Assembly: GCA_021654635.1 (NCBI GenBank)
Contig: AP025179.1
Coordinates: 6,138,001 to 6,202,000 of the forward strand
Origin: Mycobacterium kiyosense
GTDB lineage: Bacteria; Actinomycetota; Actinomycetes; Mycobacteriales; Mycobacteriaceae
Reading direction: 5' to 3'
DNA length: 64,000 nucleotides
Shown: piece after piece, positions 1-9,053 of the stretch
Layout: every line of letters starts with the position of its first letter
Position numbering within the stretch: position 1 is the stretch's first letter
Made by a program: the position numbers and the translations under genes
The notes under the pieces: model-generated
Seen by the model: the letters and a program-made list of their open reading frames with translations, nothing else
What the model was told of the DNA's origin: nothing
Database searches by the model: none

Positions 1-26
1 CTGCGGTAGACGGGCTCGAAGTTCAC
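1..26 (-). CDS. Start of an unidentified gene, cut by the window edge
   Basis: Eleven bases past the sulfotransferase stop, the minus strand shows an AGGGAGA ribosome-binding site followed by a GTG codon at 26-24 and an open frame reading V-N-F-E-P-V-Y-R to the window edge. The spacing suggests it is the next gene of the same transcript. Too little is present to identify the product. Confidence 0.4.
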
Positions 27-36
27 TGTCTCTCCC

Positions 37-1293
37 TCATTCGGCACGAACGTCGAACCTGTCGAAGTAGAAACCGAATCGTGTGCGCACCTCTTCGGCG
101 CTGACACCGAAATGCCGTTGCAGGTCATAGCGGATGCGGCCGTGCTTGCCGCGTGGGTTGGCGTCAAGGTATCCCTGGAAGCAGCGAGCGGCCTGGTCGG
201 TCAATTCGACACCGCTGCGACGGTAAAGCTCGGTCAGTAGCTGCATTTCGTTGCCGTTGAGGTGATGGAATCCGACGTCGATGCTGCGTTCGGCGGGGAC
301 CAGGTCGCGGTCCCGCACGCAGGCACTGAGCAACCGGTGCACCCGGTCGGTCCAATAGTCCAGCAGCCAATCCGGGTCAATACTGTTGCGGCGCAGACGA
401 TCCGAGTACGCCATCATGGTGATCGCCGACTGGATCACCGCAGCGGGATCGCGGTGGGTGAAGGCGACGGTGGCGTCGGGGAATGTCGCCAGCAGCGGTC
501 CGAGTTGCTCACTGTGTTGCGGGCTTTTGAGCACCCAGGTCCGCGGGCCACGCAGAAACGTCAAGGCCTGCAACACTTTGCGTAGATACGCATAGTGATG
601 GTGCTGATCCAGACCCAGGTAGTAATCGCGCCAACTCGGCACCCGCGCATGCCATTCCAGCACATAGGAAGCCAGATCCAGGTCCAGGACCTCGACCTCC
701 TCCTCGATGGCCTCGGGGAACCGGTCGTGCATGGCCGCCACCAGCGGCGCGCTGGCCATCAGCGCGTCGTGTTCCTGTCTGGTCCGCGTGTAGCGCGGGT
801 CCACGCCGCAGGCGTCCGGCCCGTGGCCGCGAGCCGGTATCGGATCCTGGCTCTCCCAGTACGGCAGCGCACGCCGGCGCGGGTCGGCGGCGATCAGGTT
901 GACCAGGTGCGTGGTGCCCGATCGCGGCATCCCGACCACGATGAACGGCTTCTCGATCGGGATCGACTCGATCTCCGGGTAGCGCTTGACCAGATCGGTC
1001 AACGACAGCCGGTTGCGCAACAGGCGCACCACCCGCTGGCGCAGCGTGGAGCGGGTGAGTTGGCGCAGGCCATCGTCGGCCTCGATCGCGGCGACGTGCG
1101 CGCTCAACCGGTCGGTGAAACCGTCGGTGTCGTCCAGATCGTCCGCCCCGGCCTGAGCGCGTGCCTCGGCGAGCATCGCGTCGACGTCGAACGTAACGGG
1201 CCTGGACTCGGTGAACTCCAGGATCTGACGCTGGGTCTCGGTCAGCTGGGGCGAGGTCAGGTCACTCAGGTCGATGTGGTCCACAAGATCCAC
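37..1293 (-). CDS. Sulfotransferase family protein
   Basis: A 418-residue protein of the PAPS-dependent sulfotransferase family, expected to transfer sulfate from PAPS to a hydroxyl of a lipid or glycan; the acceptor cannot be read from sequence. The 5'-phosphosulfate loop is clear around residue 120 (FIVVGMPRSGTTHL), and a 3'-phosphate-binding segment follows near residue 275 (FTHRDPAAVIQS). The N-terminal ~110 residues are helical and acidic, as in other mycobacterial members. The GTG start at 1293-1291 is preceded by a good GGAGGT ribosome-binding site. No signal peptide is visible, so it is probably cytosolic. A second gene seems to follow 10 bases downstream. Confidence 0.85.
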   Translation of the reverse strand: MDLVDHIDLSDLTSPQLTETQRQILEFTESRPVTFDVDAMLAEARAQAGADDLDDTDGFTDRLSAHVAAIEADDGLRQLTRSTLRQRVVRLLRNRLSLTDLVKRYPEIESIPIEKPFIVVGMPRSGTTHLVNLIAADPRRRALPYWESQDPIPARGHGPDACGVDPRYTRTRQEHDALMASAPLVAAMHDRFPEAIEEEVEVLDLDLASYVLEWHARVPSWRDYYLGLDQHHHYAYLRKVLQALTFLRGPRTWVLKSPQHSEQLGPLLATFPDATVAFTHRDPAAVIQSAITMMAYSDRLRRNSIDPDWLLDYWTDRVHRLLSACVRDRDLVPAERSIDVGFHHLNGNEMQLLTELYRRSGVELTDQAARCFQGYLDANPRGKHGRIRYDLQRHFGVSAEEVRTRFGFYFDRFDVRAE

Positions 1294-1394
1294 GCTGCTG
1301 ACCTCCGTTGGCCGTCTTGCCGCTCGTCGCCGCCCGTCGAATATATGCCGCGACCCACCTGCGCTGGCGGGCAGCGCAACGGTAGGTTCAGCGG

Positions 1395-1754
1395 GTGATA
1401 GTCGGGGCCTTCCTGGCCGAGGCCGCAGCGGCGGTGGACAACAAGCTCAACGTGTCGGGCGGGGTGCTGCTGCGGTTCGCCGTCGAGGAAGATCGGCTGG
1501 CGCAGTTCCTGCTGGTGGTGCTCACCCAGGCGGAGACCGGAAGCCCGGATCGGCGGGTCGAAGTCGAAATCCGCCCGCCCACCGACGAGGAGTCCCTGAC
1601 CATCGAGTTCGAACTGCCCGAGGCCGCCACCACAGCCGAGCTCGGGTTCGCCATCTTCCCCGTCGAAGTGACCCTGCCGGTCAACGGGCGCTGGGTGCTG
1701 ATGGTGACCGGCGGCGCGGGCATGATCTCGCTTCCGCTGATCGTCAGCGGATGA
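1395..1754 (+). CDS. Conserved hypothetical protein, 119 aa
   Basis: Small protein starting with GTG and lying divergent from the sulfotransferase. It has an even alternation of hydrophobic and acidic residues typical of a compact beta-rich domain, no signal peptide and no membrane helix. The sequence (GAFLAEAAAAVDNKLNVSGG near the start, a proline/glutamate stretch near residues 55-70) resembles a conserved actinobacterial hypothetical family (possibly DUF6941), but I cannot assign a function. Codon use and GC-rich third positions match neighbouring real genes. Confidence 0.6.
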   Translation: MIVGAFLAEAAAAVDNKLNVSGGVLLRFAVEEDRLAQFLLVVLTQAETGSPDRRVEVEIRPPTDEESLTIEFELPEAATTAELGFAIFPVEVTLPVNGRWVLMVTGGAGMISLPLIVSG

Positions 1755-1839
1755 CGGCGGCATAACGATTTTCCACCTCACTTGTCGCGGTCCGGTACGC
1801 CGCGCGTGAGGGGTCGCCGACCGAAACTACCGTCGCGTC

Positions 1840-2980
1840 GTGCACCGTCGAACCGCCCTCAAGCTGCCGCTGGCGCTGGCCGTGGGCACGGCGCTGATCG
1901 GTGCACCGCGCGCCGGCGCCGACGCGGGCCGGTGGCCGGCCGACCGTGCCCACAACTGGTATCAGGCGCAGGGTTGGCTCGTCGGGTGCAACTACACGAC
2001 CTCGACGGCGATCAATCAGCTCGAGATGTTTCAGGCCGGCACCTACGATCCCGCCCGCATCGACCGCGAGCTGGGCGCTGCGCGCTTCCACGGGTTCAAC
2101 ACGGTGCGGGTGTTCCTGCACGACCAGCTGTGGGCTCAGGACCGGCAAGGCTTCCAGTCCCGGTTGGCGCAGTTCGTCGGTATCACCGCACAGCACGGCA
2201 TCAAGCCGCTGTTCGTCTTGTTCGACTCCTGCTGGGACCCGTTTCCGCGGATCGGCCGCCAGCGGGCGCCCCGACCGGGGGTGCACAACTCCGGGTGGGT
2301 GGGTGCAAAGCCCCGGCGCCGAGCACATCGACGACGCCCGCTACGCCGGTGTGCTGCGCGACTACGTCACCGGGGTGCTGAGCCAGTTCCGCAACGACGA
2401 CCGGGTGCTGGGCTGGGATCTGTGGAACGAGCCCGACAACCCGGCCCGCGAGTACCGCAAAGTGGAGCGCAAGGACAAGCTGGACAAGGTCGCCGCGCTG
2501 CTGCCCCAGGTGTTCGGCTGGGCGCGCTCCGTCGATCCGGCGCAACCACTGACAAGTGGTGTGTGGCAAGGCAATTGGGGTGATCCCGGGAGCCGCAGCG
2601 CGATCGCCGGCATCCAGCTGGACAACTCCGACGTGATCACGTTCCACAACTACGGACCGCCCGCCCAGTTCGAAGGCCGGATCAACGAGCTGGAGCCGCT
2701 GGGGCGGCCGATCATCTGCACCGAGTACCTGGCGCGATCGCTGGGCAGCACGGTGGAGGGCATCCTGCCGATCGCCCGGCGACACAACGTCGGCGCCTTG
2801 AACTGGGGCCTGGTGGCGGGCAAGACCCAGACGTATCTGCCGTGGAGCTCGTGGGACCGCCCGGTCACCACAGCGCCGAAACCGTGGTTCGCCGACCTGC
2901 TGCAGCCGACCGGCCAGCCGTTCGCCGACGGCGAGGTGCAGACGATCAAGAAGCTGGTCAGCGGGCAGAAACCGGACTGA
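1840..2980 (+). pseudogene. Secreted cellulase-fold (GH5-like) glycoside hydrolase, frameshifted
   Basis: Two frames together encode one ~378-residue exported hydrolase resembling M. tuberculosis Rv3096, as I recall it. The first frame starts at GTG 1840 with an arginine-containing, alanine-rich signal peptide of ~28 residues and continues to about 2300. The second carries the acid/base motif DLWNEP at ~2418-2436 and the likely nucleophile Glu in IICTEYLA at ~2710-2733. The break is a (GGGT)x3 run at 2293-2304; two copies would restore one continuous frame. Expected activity is on beta-linked glycans outside the membrane. Either a real slipped-strand mutation or a sequencing error is possible. 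Confidence 0.75.
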
Positions 2981-2996
2981 ACCCGGGCCGGACGGC

Positions 2997-3602
2997 TCAG
3001 TCCTTGCGGAGCAGCGCGACCAGGAAGTCCGAGTCGTCGGCCAACGGGCGCAGATCCCAGGTGGACAACAACAGCTCGGGCACCAACCCGGCGCGCGGAA
3101 CGTCGTCGAAAAACTGTCCGAACTCGTAGCCGCGACCGGCGCCGAAACCGATGACGACCCGCCCGTCCGCGCCCAGATGGCGGCGCAGCCGGCGCAGTAC
3201 TTCGACTCGGGTGCTCGGAGCGAGGAAGGTCATGACGTTGCCGGCCGACACGATCACGTCGAAGGGTTCGCTGATGCCACGGGCGGGTAGGTCGAGTTCG
3301 GCCAGATCGCCGACCAGCCAGCGTGGCCCGGGATGGTCCTGCTCGGCCGCCGCGATGAGGACGGGATCGACGTCGACGCCGACCACATCGTGACCGGCGG
3401 CGGCCAGATATCCGCCCACTCGGCCCGGACCGCACCCGGCATCGAGGATGCGGGCACCGCGAGGTGCCACCGCGTCCACCAGGCGTGCCTCGCCGTCCAG
3501 GTCCTCACCGGCGCGGGCCTTCGAACGGAAACGCTCCACATACCAGTGCGAATGCTGGGGATCGGCGCTGACCCTCTGCATCCAGAGGCTCTGCTCGACC
3601 AT
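2997..3602 (-). CDS. Class I SAM-dependent methyltransferase
   Basis: 201-residue Rossmann-fold methyltransferase. Motif I is textbook (ILDAGCGPGRVGGYLA around residues 52-67) and is followed by the acidic loop VVGVDVDP that binds the SAM ribose, then a GDLAELDLP motif. Its substrate is unknown. The start is ATG at 3602-3600. It is convergent with the broken glycoside hydrolase, whose stop lies 16 bases from its own stop. No membrane segment or signal peptide. Confidence 0.85.
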   Translation of the reverse strand: MVEQSLWMQRVSADPQHSHWYVERFRSKARAGEDLDGEARLVDAVAPRGARILDAGCGPGRVGGYLAAAGHDVVGVDVDPVLIAAAEQDHPGPRWLVGDLAELDLPARGISEPFDVIVSAGNVMTFLAPSTRVEVLRRLRRHLGADGRVVIGFGAGRGYEFGQFFDDVPRAGLVPELLLSTWDLRPLADDSDFLVALLRKD

Positions 3603-3712
3603 GACCTCATTCTTGTAGACGGCCTAATACCTGTCGCACCGCGAGTGCTACCCGACTGCGAAGGTCGGGGCTAGCAATCGCAGCCCGGTCGCATTCGCGG
3701 GCAAAAAGTTGG

Positions 3713-3799
3713 CGGTGGCGGAGGGATTTGAACCCTCGGACGGTTTTAGCCGTCACACGCTTTCGAGGCGTGCTCCTTAGGCCGCTCGGACACGCCACC
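3713..3799 (-). tRNA. tRNA-Ser (anticodon CGA)
   Basis: 87-nt class II tRNA on the minus strand. The 7-bp acceptor stem pairs 3793-3799 with 3714-3720, with G73 as discriminator. The anticodon loop CTCGAAA gives anticodon CGA, and a long variable arm typical of serine tRNAs is present (GACGGCT...ACCGTC). The T-loop GGTTCAAATCC is canonical. CCA is not encoded. Confidence 0.95.
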
Positions 3800-3828
3800 G
3801 CCGAGCAGCTTACCGAACCACACGCCCA

Positions 3829-4296
3829 TCACCCCAATCGCTGACGGGCGAAGAACTCTTCCAGGGGCGCCGCGCACTCTGCAGCGAGCACTCCGCCGCG
3901 CACCTCGGGGCGGTGATTGAGCCGCCGGTCCCGCACCACATCCCACAGCGACCCCACCGCACCGGTCTTGGGCTCCCACGCCCCGAACACCAGCCGGGCC
4001 ACCCGGGCCAGCACCAACGCCCCAGCGCACATGGTGCACGGCTCGACCGTCACCGCCAGCGTCGCACCTTCCAGACGCCACCCGTCGCCCAGAGCCGAGG
4101 CCGCCGCCCGCAGCGCCAGAATCTCGGCATGCGCGGTGGGGTCACCCAACAACTCGCGGGCATTGACCGCCCGCGCCAGCTCGGTGCCGTCGGCCCCCAC
4201 GACAACCGCGCCGATCGGCACGTCCCGCGGGCCGGCCGTCCCGGCCACCACCAACGCGGCACGGATCAGATCCTCGTCGGAAACGGACAGACTCAC
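3829..4296 (-). CDS. tadA: tRNA-specific adenosine deaminase TadA
   Basis: 155-residue zinc deaminase that converts adenosine 34 to inosine in tRNA-Arg(ACG); that tRNA is itself in this window at 26.1 kb. The zinc/catalytic signature is complete: HAE near residue 63 and PCTMC near residue 93. The chosen GTG start at 4296-4294 gives a normal family length. A longer upstream open frame exists only because a 57-bp tandem repeat (19 codons per unit) precedes the gene. It lies directly downstream of its associated-protein gene, and both appear to be in one transcript. Confidence 0.9.
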   Translation of the reverse strand: MSLSVSDEDLIRAALVVAGTAGPRDVPIGAVVVGADGTELARAVNARELLGDPTAHAEILALRAAASALGDGWRLEGATLAVTVEPCTMCAGALVLARVARLVFGAWEPKTGAVGSLWDVVRDRRLNHRPEVRGGVLAAECAAPLEEFFARQRLG

Positions 4297-4415
4297 CGAC
4301 CCCGACTGATGGCGGCGACCCGCAGCACCCGGCTCCGCCGCGCTTGCGGTCACCGACCCCGACTGATGGCGGCGACCCGCAGCACCCGGCTCCGCCGCGC
4401 TTGCGGTCACCGACC
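4294..4415. repeat. 57-bp tandem direct repeat, two full copies plus a partial third
   Basis: Two identical 57-bp units at 4294-4350 and 4351-4407 are followed by the first eight bases of a third (CACCGACC, 4408-4415). The first unit begins exactly at the tadA start codon and the partial third overlaps the stop of the upstream gene. The array therefore separates the two genes without breaking either. Because 57 is divisible by three, the intervening frame remains open. Confidence 0.9.
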
Positions 4416-4928
4416 GAGGCGGTCGATCACCGCCGACAACTGCTCGGCGAAGCCCATCTCCCGGGCAATCCGGCCCAGCTGCTCGTCGGCGTAGAGGTCG
4501 GTCTCGTCGAGGATCACGCTGAGCACTGCCTCGGGCAGCCCTATGTCGGACAGCAGCCCCAGGTCGCCTTCCTCGAACGGGTCGGAATCCTCCAGGTCCT
4601 CGGGATCGATCTCGGCGTCCAGGCTGTCCAGCACCTCGGCGGCGATGTCGTAGTCCAGCGCCGCGGTGGCGTCCGACAACAGCAGCCGGGTCCGGGCAGG
4701 CGCGGGTCGCACGATGACGAAGAACTCGTCGTCGATATCGAGTAACCCGAAGACCGCGCCGGCGCTGCGCAGCTCGCGCAACTCGGTTTCGGCGGCCGAA
4801 AGGCTGGTCAGCGCCTTGGCGCCCATCGGCGCACAGCGCCACTGACCCTCTTCACGTACCACCGCAACGCCGAAGCCGTCCGGAGTGTCCGCGGACGGGC
4901 CTGTTGCTGAAGCCCGTTGTGCGCCCAT
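4407..4928 (-). CDS. tRNA adenosine deaminase-associated protein
   Basis: 173-residue acidic protein matching the actinobacterial family encoded immediately upstream of tadA (Rv3753c-like). It has an acidic centre ([22 protein letters not shown], split across residues ~100-120) and a C-terminal helical stretch ending in AVIDRLGR. Its biochemical role is not established; gene neighbourhood suggests it works with TadA. ATG start at 4928-4926. Divergent from tyrA, with ~90 bases between the starts. Confidence 0.85.
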   Translation of the reverse strand: MGAQRASATGPSADTPDGFGVAVVREEGQWRCAPMGAKALTSLSAAETELRELRSAGAVFGLLDIDDEFFVIVRPAPARTRLLLSDATAALDYDIAAEVLDSLDAEIDPEDLEDSDPFEEGDLGLLSDIGLPEAVLSVILDETDLYADEQLGRIAREMGFAEQLSAVIDRLGR

Positions 4929-5020
4929 GGGCGCCTACGCTAGTCCCTGACCTGGCCCGTGGCCAGACGAAGCCGGGACGGGCGTCCCACCGCAACCGTG
5001 CCTGTGCCACCCTTGATCCT

Positions 5021-5980
5021 GTGAGTAGTCCACCGGTGTGCGTACTCGGTCTGGGCCTGATCGGGGGATCGATTGTGCGGGCGGCGGCGAGCGCCGGCCG
5101 CGAAGTTTTCGGCTACAACCGTTCGGTGGAGGGTGCTGCGGGCGCCCGGGCCGACGGGTTCGACGCCACCACCGACCTCGGCGAGGCGTTGGCCCGTGCC
5201 GCCGACCGCGACGCCCTGATCGTGCTGGCCGTCCCGATGCCCGCCCTGCCGCACCTGCTCGGCCACGTCCGGGAGGCCGCGCCCGACTGCCCGTTGACCG
5301 ACGTCACCAGCGTCAAGACGGCGGTGCTTACGGCGGTGACCGAGGCCGGCCTGCTGGACCGGTTCGTCGGCGGACATCCGATGACCGGCACCGCGCACTC
5401 GGGATGGGCCGCCGGCCACGGCGGGCTGTTCAACCGGGCGCCCTGGGTGGTCAGCGTCGACGACCACGTCGATCCCGAGGTGTGGTCGATGGTGACGGCG
5501 CTCGCGCTGGACTGCGGGGCGCACGTGGTGCCGGCCCGGTCCGACGAGCACGACGCCGCCGCGGCCGCGATCTCACACCTGCCTCATCTGCTGGCCGAGG
5601 CGCTGGCCATCACCGCCAGCGAAGTCCCGCTGGCATTTGCGCTGGCCGCAGGGTCTTTTCGGGATGCCACCCGGGTCGCAGGCACCGCCCCGGACCTGGT
5701 GCGCGCGATGTGCGAGGGCAACGCCGACCAGTTGGTGCCCGCCACCGACCGGATCATCGAGCTGCTCTCCCGCGCCCGCGACTCGCTAGCCGCCAACGGC
5801 TCGGTCGCCGACCTGGTCGACGAGGGCCACGCCGCGCGCACCCGCTACGAACGCTTCCCGCGCCACGACATCGTCGCCGTCGTCGTCGGCGCGGAGAACT
5901 GGCGCCAGCAACTGGCCGCCGCCGGCCGGGCCGGCGGAGTGATCAGATCCGCTCCGCCAACCCTGGGTAATCCACGATGA
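5021..5980 (+). CDS. tyrA: Prephenate dehydrogenase TyrA
   Basis: 319-residue NAD(P)-dependent enzyme of tyrosine biosynthesis, oxidatively decarboxylating prephenate to 4-hydroxyphenylpyruvate. The Rossmann motif [12 protein letters not shown] is at residues 5-16. The substrate-pocket signatures [13 protein letters not shown] and [11 protein letters not shown] follow at ~117 and ~176. GTG 5021 is chosen because the Rossmann strand starts five residues later; the frame is open further upstream but without coding character. Its 3' end overlaps the convergent gene by 38 bases. Confidence 0.92.
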   Translation: MSSPPVCVLGLGLIGGSIVRAAASAGREVFGYNRSVEGAAGARADGFDATTDLGEALARAADRDALIVLAVPMPALPHLLGHVREAAPDCPLTDVTSVKTAVLTAVTEAGLLDRFVGGHPMTGTAHSGWAAGHGGLFNRAPWVVSVDDHVDPEVWSMVTALALDCGAHVVPARSDEHDAAAAAISHLPHLLAEALAITASEVPLAFALAAGSFRDATRVAGTAPDLVRAMCEGNADQLVPATDRIIELLSRARDSLAANGSVADLVDEGHAARTRYERFPRHDIVAVVVGAENWRQQLAAAGRAGGVIRSAPPTLGNPR

Positions 5981-6542
5981 ACCCGTCGGCGTCGACCGTC
6001 ACCGTCGTGTCCGCCACCGGCGAGCGCAGCTTGATCCCGTCCAAGCGGCCCTCGCTGCTGTAGCTGACGGTGGCCGCGTCCACCGACATGTCCGGCACGT
6101 TCACATAGACCATCGGCAGAGTGATCACCTCGGCCCGTTCGTGAATACCGAGTCGCCGGATAGGCAGCGCGTTGAAGAACGGGCTGAACACCAGATCGAC
6201 GTCGAGGGCGCCGTTGTACCCCGCGCGCCGCTGTCCCTGGTGGTCGGTGATCAACCACATGTTCTCTTCGTCGCGGGCGATGGCAAGCTGGCGTTCCCGC
6301 TCGGCCAGTGTGACGGTCAACCCGAACCGCTTGGTGGCGCCGGACTCGTCGGTCTGCAGTTCGTAGAAAGCACCGAACGCCGGGTTGGTCGCGGTGGCTG
6401 CCGCGACGATGCGGCCGTTGGCCTTGATTCGCTTGCCTGACAACTGGATTCGTACGGATTCCATGCGTGATACGTCCTGGGCGCGCCAGGTCAACATCTG
6501 TGGCCAGACGCTTGGACTCGAATCAGAAGGGGCTGCGTTCAC
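5943..6542 (-). CDS. Putative glycolipid-binding family protein (Rv3755c-like)
   Basis: 199-residue protein, the same length as M. tuberculosis Rv3755c. It resembles the putative glycolipid-binding family (DUF1089 type): mostly beta strands with no signal peptide or membrane helix. The C-terminal half carries [20 protein letters not shown] and the tail [16 protein letters not shown]. The function in mycobacteria is unknown. GTG start at 6542-6540. It overlaps the end of tyrA tail to tail and precedes the osmoprotectant transporter operon on the same strand. Confidence 0.8.
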   Translation of the reverse strand: MNAAPSDSSPSVWPQMLTWRAQDVSRMESVRIQLSGKRIKANGRIVAAATATNPAFGAFYELQTDESGATKRFGLTVTLAERERQLAIARDEENMWLITDHQGQRRAGYNGALDVDLVFSPFFNALPIRRLGIHERAEVITLPMVYVNVPDMSVDAATVSYSSEGRLDGIKLRSPVADTTVTVDADGFIVDYPGLAERI

Positions 6543-6579
6543 ACGTCTACCGTAAGACGTGTCCGGCCGCTGCGGCGGA

Positions 6580-7281
6580 TTAGGCGGGAACTGTGATGTT
6601 AGGTACCTGTCCGGTCCTGCTCAGCCGTCCCGATCCGGGTGCCGCCGCCCACACCGCCGACGCCAGCAGCCCGTCCAGAATCAGCGCCAGCCCGGTCACC
6701 ATCAGCGCACCGACCAACGCGGAAGCGAACTGTCGTTCCTTGATCCCGTCGATCAAATAGCGGCCCAATCCGCCGAGGCTGGCGTAGGCGGCCACCGTCG
6801 CGGTGGCGACCACCTGCAACGTCGCGTTGCGCAGGCCGCCCAGGATCAGCGGCAACGCGTTGGGCAGCTCGACGCGCAGCAGCACCTGCGGTTCGGTCAT
6901 GCCCATCGCGCGGACCGCATCGACCACCAGCCGATCCACGCTGGCGATGCCGGCATAGGTCCCGGCCAGCAGCGACGGGATTCCCAGCAGCATCAGCGCG
7001 GCAATCGGCGGGCCCAGGCCGAGCCCGAAGATCAGCACGCCGAGCAGCAGCACCCCCAGGGTTGGCAGCGCACGCAGGCCGTTGACCGCGCCCACCACCA
7101 GCACCTGACCGCGACCGGTGTGCCCGATGACCAGCCCGAGCGGGACGGCTATCAGCGCCGAGGCGGCCACCGCCAGCGCGGTGTACTCCAGATGCTCACC
7201 GATCCGGGCGGCCAGTCCGGCGGGACCGGCCCAGTTGGCGGCGGTGGTCAGGAAGGACAGCGCTTGTCCGATGAAGCTCAT
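6580..7281 (-). CDS. proZ: Osmoprotectant ABC transporter permease ProZ
   Basis: 233-residue inner-membrane permease of a glycine betaine/proline/choline-type importer. About five to six hydrophobic helices are visible, with the EAA-like coupling loop AVRAMGMTEPQVLLRVELPN near residues 125-145. ATG 7281 overlaps the proW stop by four bases, so it is translationally coupled. It is the distal gene of the proX-proV-proW-proZ transcript. Confidence 0.9.
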   Translation of the reverse strand: MSFIGQALSFLTTAANWAGPAGLAARIGEHLEYTALAVAASALIAVPLGLVIGHTGRGQVLVVGAVNGLRALPTLGVLLLGVLIFGLGLGPPIAALMLLGIPSLLAGTYAGIASVDRLVVDAVRAMGMTEPQVLLRVELPNALPLILGGLRNATLQVVATATVAAYASLGGLGRYLIDGIKERQFASALVGALMVTGLALILDGLLASAVWAAAPGSGRLSRTGQVPNITVPA

Positions 7282-7946
7282 CGGGCGCCGCCCACCAACG
7301 GCGTCGTGATGCCCCGGCTGCGCTCCCACGGCGTGAGCAACCGCCCGGTCAGGTTCAGCGCGGTGTCGATCACCACCGCGAGCAGGAACATCGCAATGAT
7401 GCCGGCCACGATCTGGTCGCTCTTATTCATCTGGAATCCGGCGGTGAACCAGCTACCCAGGCCGCCGATACCGATGACCGAACCCACCGACACCATCGCG
7501 ATGTTGGTCGCCACGACCACCCGCAATCCCGCCACCAGCACCGGGACCGACAGCGGCAGTTCGACTTTCACCATCCGGACCAGCGGCGAGTAGCCGAGCG
7601 CGACCGCCGCGTCGCGCACCGCGCCGGGCACCGCATCCAGAGCTTCCAGCACCGCGCGCACCATCAGCGCCGCGGTGTAGGCGCTCAGTGCGACCATCAC
7701 GTTGGCTTCGTCGAGGATGCGGGTGCCGATGATCATCGGCAGCACCACGAACAGCGCCAGCGACGGAATGGTGAACACCACGCTGGCGGCAGCCGTGGTC
7801 AGCCGGCGCAGCGCCGGAGTGCGCTGCACCGCCACCCCGAGGGGCAGCGCCACCGCCAGCCCGATCAGCACCGGCACCAGCGACAGCCGCAGGTGCACCA
7901 CGGTCAGCGCCCACGCGGTACCTAAATGGGTCAGCAGGTAGTGCAT
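7278..7946 (-). CDS. proW: Osmoprotectant ABC transporter permease ProW
   Basis: 222-residue permease, the second membrane subunit of the same importer. The coupling-loop sequence AVALGYSPLVRMVKVELPL is near residues 120-140, followed by VVATNIAMVSVGSVIGIGGL, typical of OpuC/ProW permeases. ATG 7946 lies inside the proV stop codon (ATGA overlap). An upstream extension of the open frame runs antiparallel to nothing useful and overlaps proV, so it was not used. Confidence 0.9.
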   Translation of the reverse strand: MHYLLTHLGTAWALTVVHLRLSLVPVLIGLAVALPLGVAVQRTPALRRLTTAAASVVFTIPSLALFVVLPMIIGTRILDEANVMVALSAYTAALMVRAVLEALDAVPGAVRDAAVALGYSPLVRMVKVELPLSVPVLVAGLRVVVATNIAMVSVGSVIGIGGLGSWFTAGFQMNKSDQIVAGIIAMFLLAVVIDTALNLTGRLLTPWERSRGITTPLVGGAR

Positions 7947-9049
7947 CAGTCCGGCTCGCTCCTGCGGCGCGCTTCGACCGCGGCCAGCACGTCGGCGGCC
8001 CGCACCCCGCCGACGACCTTTTCCGCGCGGTCGACGGCGACACCCACCGACGACGGCGAGGCCAGCGCCGCATCCAACGCCTGGCTCAGGTTGCCGTCCA
8101 CGTGGAAGACCGACCCGACCGACGTCATCGCCTCCGACAGCGGTAGCCCGGCGCGGTGGTGGCGCAGCGCGTCGGCGTCGATCCAGCCCACCGGCGCGCC
8201 GCCGTCGTCGACCACCAGCGCCCAGCCGGCGGGGGGTTCGGCGGCGGCCAGGCCGGTGGCCGGGATCTGCGCGATGTCGTGCATGGGCAGGGCGGCCGCG
8301 CTCAACAGTTGCAGCCATCGGTAGCCGCGGCCCAGCCCGATGAACTTCGAGACGAACTCGTTGGCCGGGCGGGACAGCAGCCGCGCCGGGTCGTCGTACT
8401 GCTGCAGCACGCCGCCCGCCCCGAACACCGCCACCCGGTCGGCCAGCCGCAAGGCTTCGTCGATGTCATGCGTGACGAACACCACGGTCTTGCGTAATTC
8501 GCCTTGCAGACGCAGGATTTCGTTCTGCAACGTGTGCCGCACCACCGGGTCGACGGCCGAGAACGGCTCGTCCATCAACAGGATCGGCGGGTCGGCGGCC
8601 AGCGCCCGGGCCACCCCGACCCGTTGCTGTTCACCGCCGGACAGTTGCCTCGGATAGCGATTCGCCAGCTTGGGGTCCAGGCCCACCCGTTCGAGCACCT
8701 GGTAGGCGGCTTTGCGGGCGGCGCGCCGGGACTGGCCGTTGAGCACGGGAACCGTTGCGACATTGTCGATCACCCGCTGATGGGGCATCAGCCCCGCGTT
8801 CTGGATCACGTAGCCGATGCCGCGGCGCAACCGCACCGGGTTGACGGTCGCAACGTCGGCACCGTTTACGACGACACGGCCCGAGGTGGGGTCGACCATC
8901 CGGTTGATCATCCGCAGCGCGGTGGTCTTACCACAGCCCGACGATCCGACGAACACGGTCAACTTGCCTTCGGGCACTTCGAGATTCAAGTTGTCGACGG
9001 CGGTGGCGCCACCGTCGAACACCTTGCTGACACTCTCGAACCGGATCAT
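7946..9049 (-). CDS. proV: Osmoprotectant ABC transporter ATPase ProV
   Basis: 367-residue ATP-binding subunit. Walker A GSSGCGKTT is at ~36-44, Q-loop region GYVIQNAGLMPH at ~80, signature LSGGEQQR at ~139, Walker B ILLMDEP at ~158, and the switch His in VFVTHD at ~195. After residue ~240 come two CBS-like segments, which in ProV/OpuA proteins sense ionic strength or nucleotides. ATG 9049-9047. The substrate-binding lipoprotein gene lies 4 bases upstream, and proW overlaps the stop. Confidence 0.93.
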   Translation of the reverse strand: MIRFESVSKVFDGGATAVDNLNLEVPEGKLTVFVGSSGCGKTTALRMINRMVDPTSGRVVVNGADVATVNPVRLRRGIGYVIQNAGLMPHQRVIDNVATVPVLNGQSRRAARKAAYQVLERVGLDPKLANRYPRQLSGGEQQRVGVARALAADPPILLMDEPFSAVDPVVRHTLQNEILRLQGELRKTVVFVTHDIDEALRLADRVAVFGAGGVLQQYDDPARLLSRPANEFVSKFIGLGRGYRWLQLLSAAALPMHDIAQIPATGLAAAEPPAGWALVVDDGGAPVGWIDADALRHHRAGLPLSEAMTSVGSVFHVDGNLSQALDAALASPSSVGVAVDRAEKVVGGVRAADVLAAVEARRRSEPD

Positions 9050-9053
9050 GGCG

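Noticed and set aside
4297..4842. Long N-terminal extension of TadA (337-codon frame)
   Set aside because: The extra frame translates the 57-bp repeats and the antisense-like second frame of the upstream gene. Normal TadA length begins at 4296.
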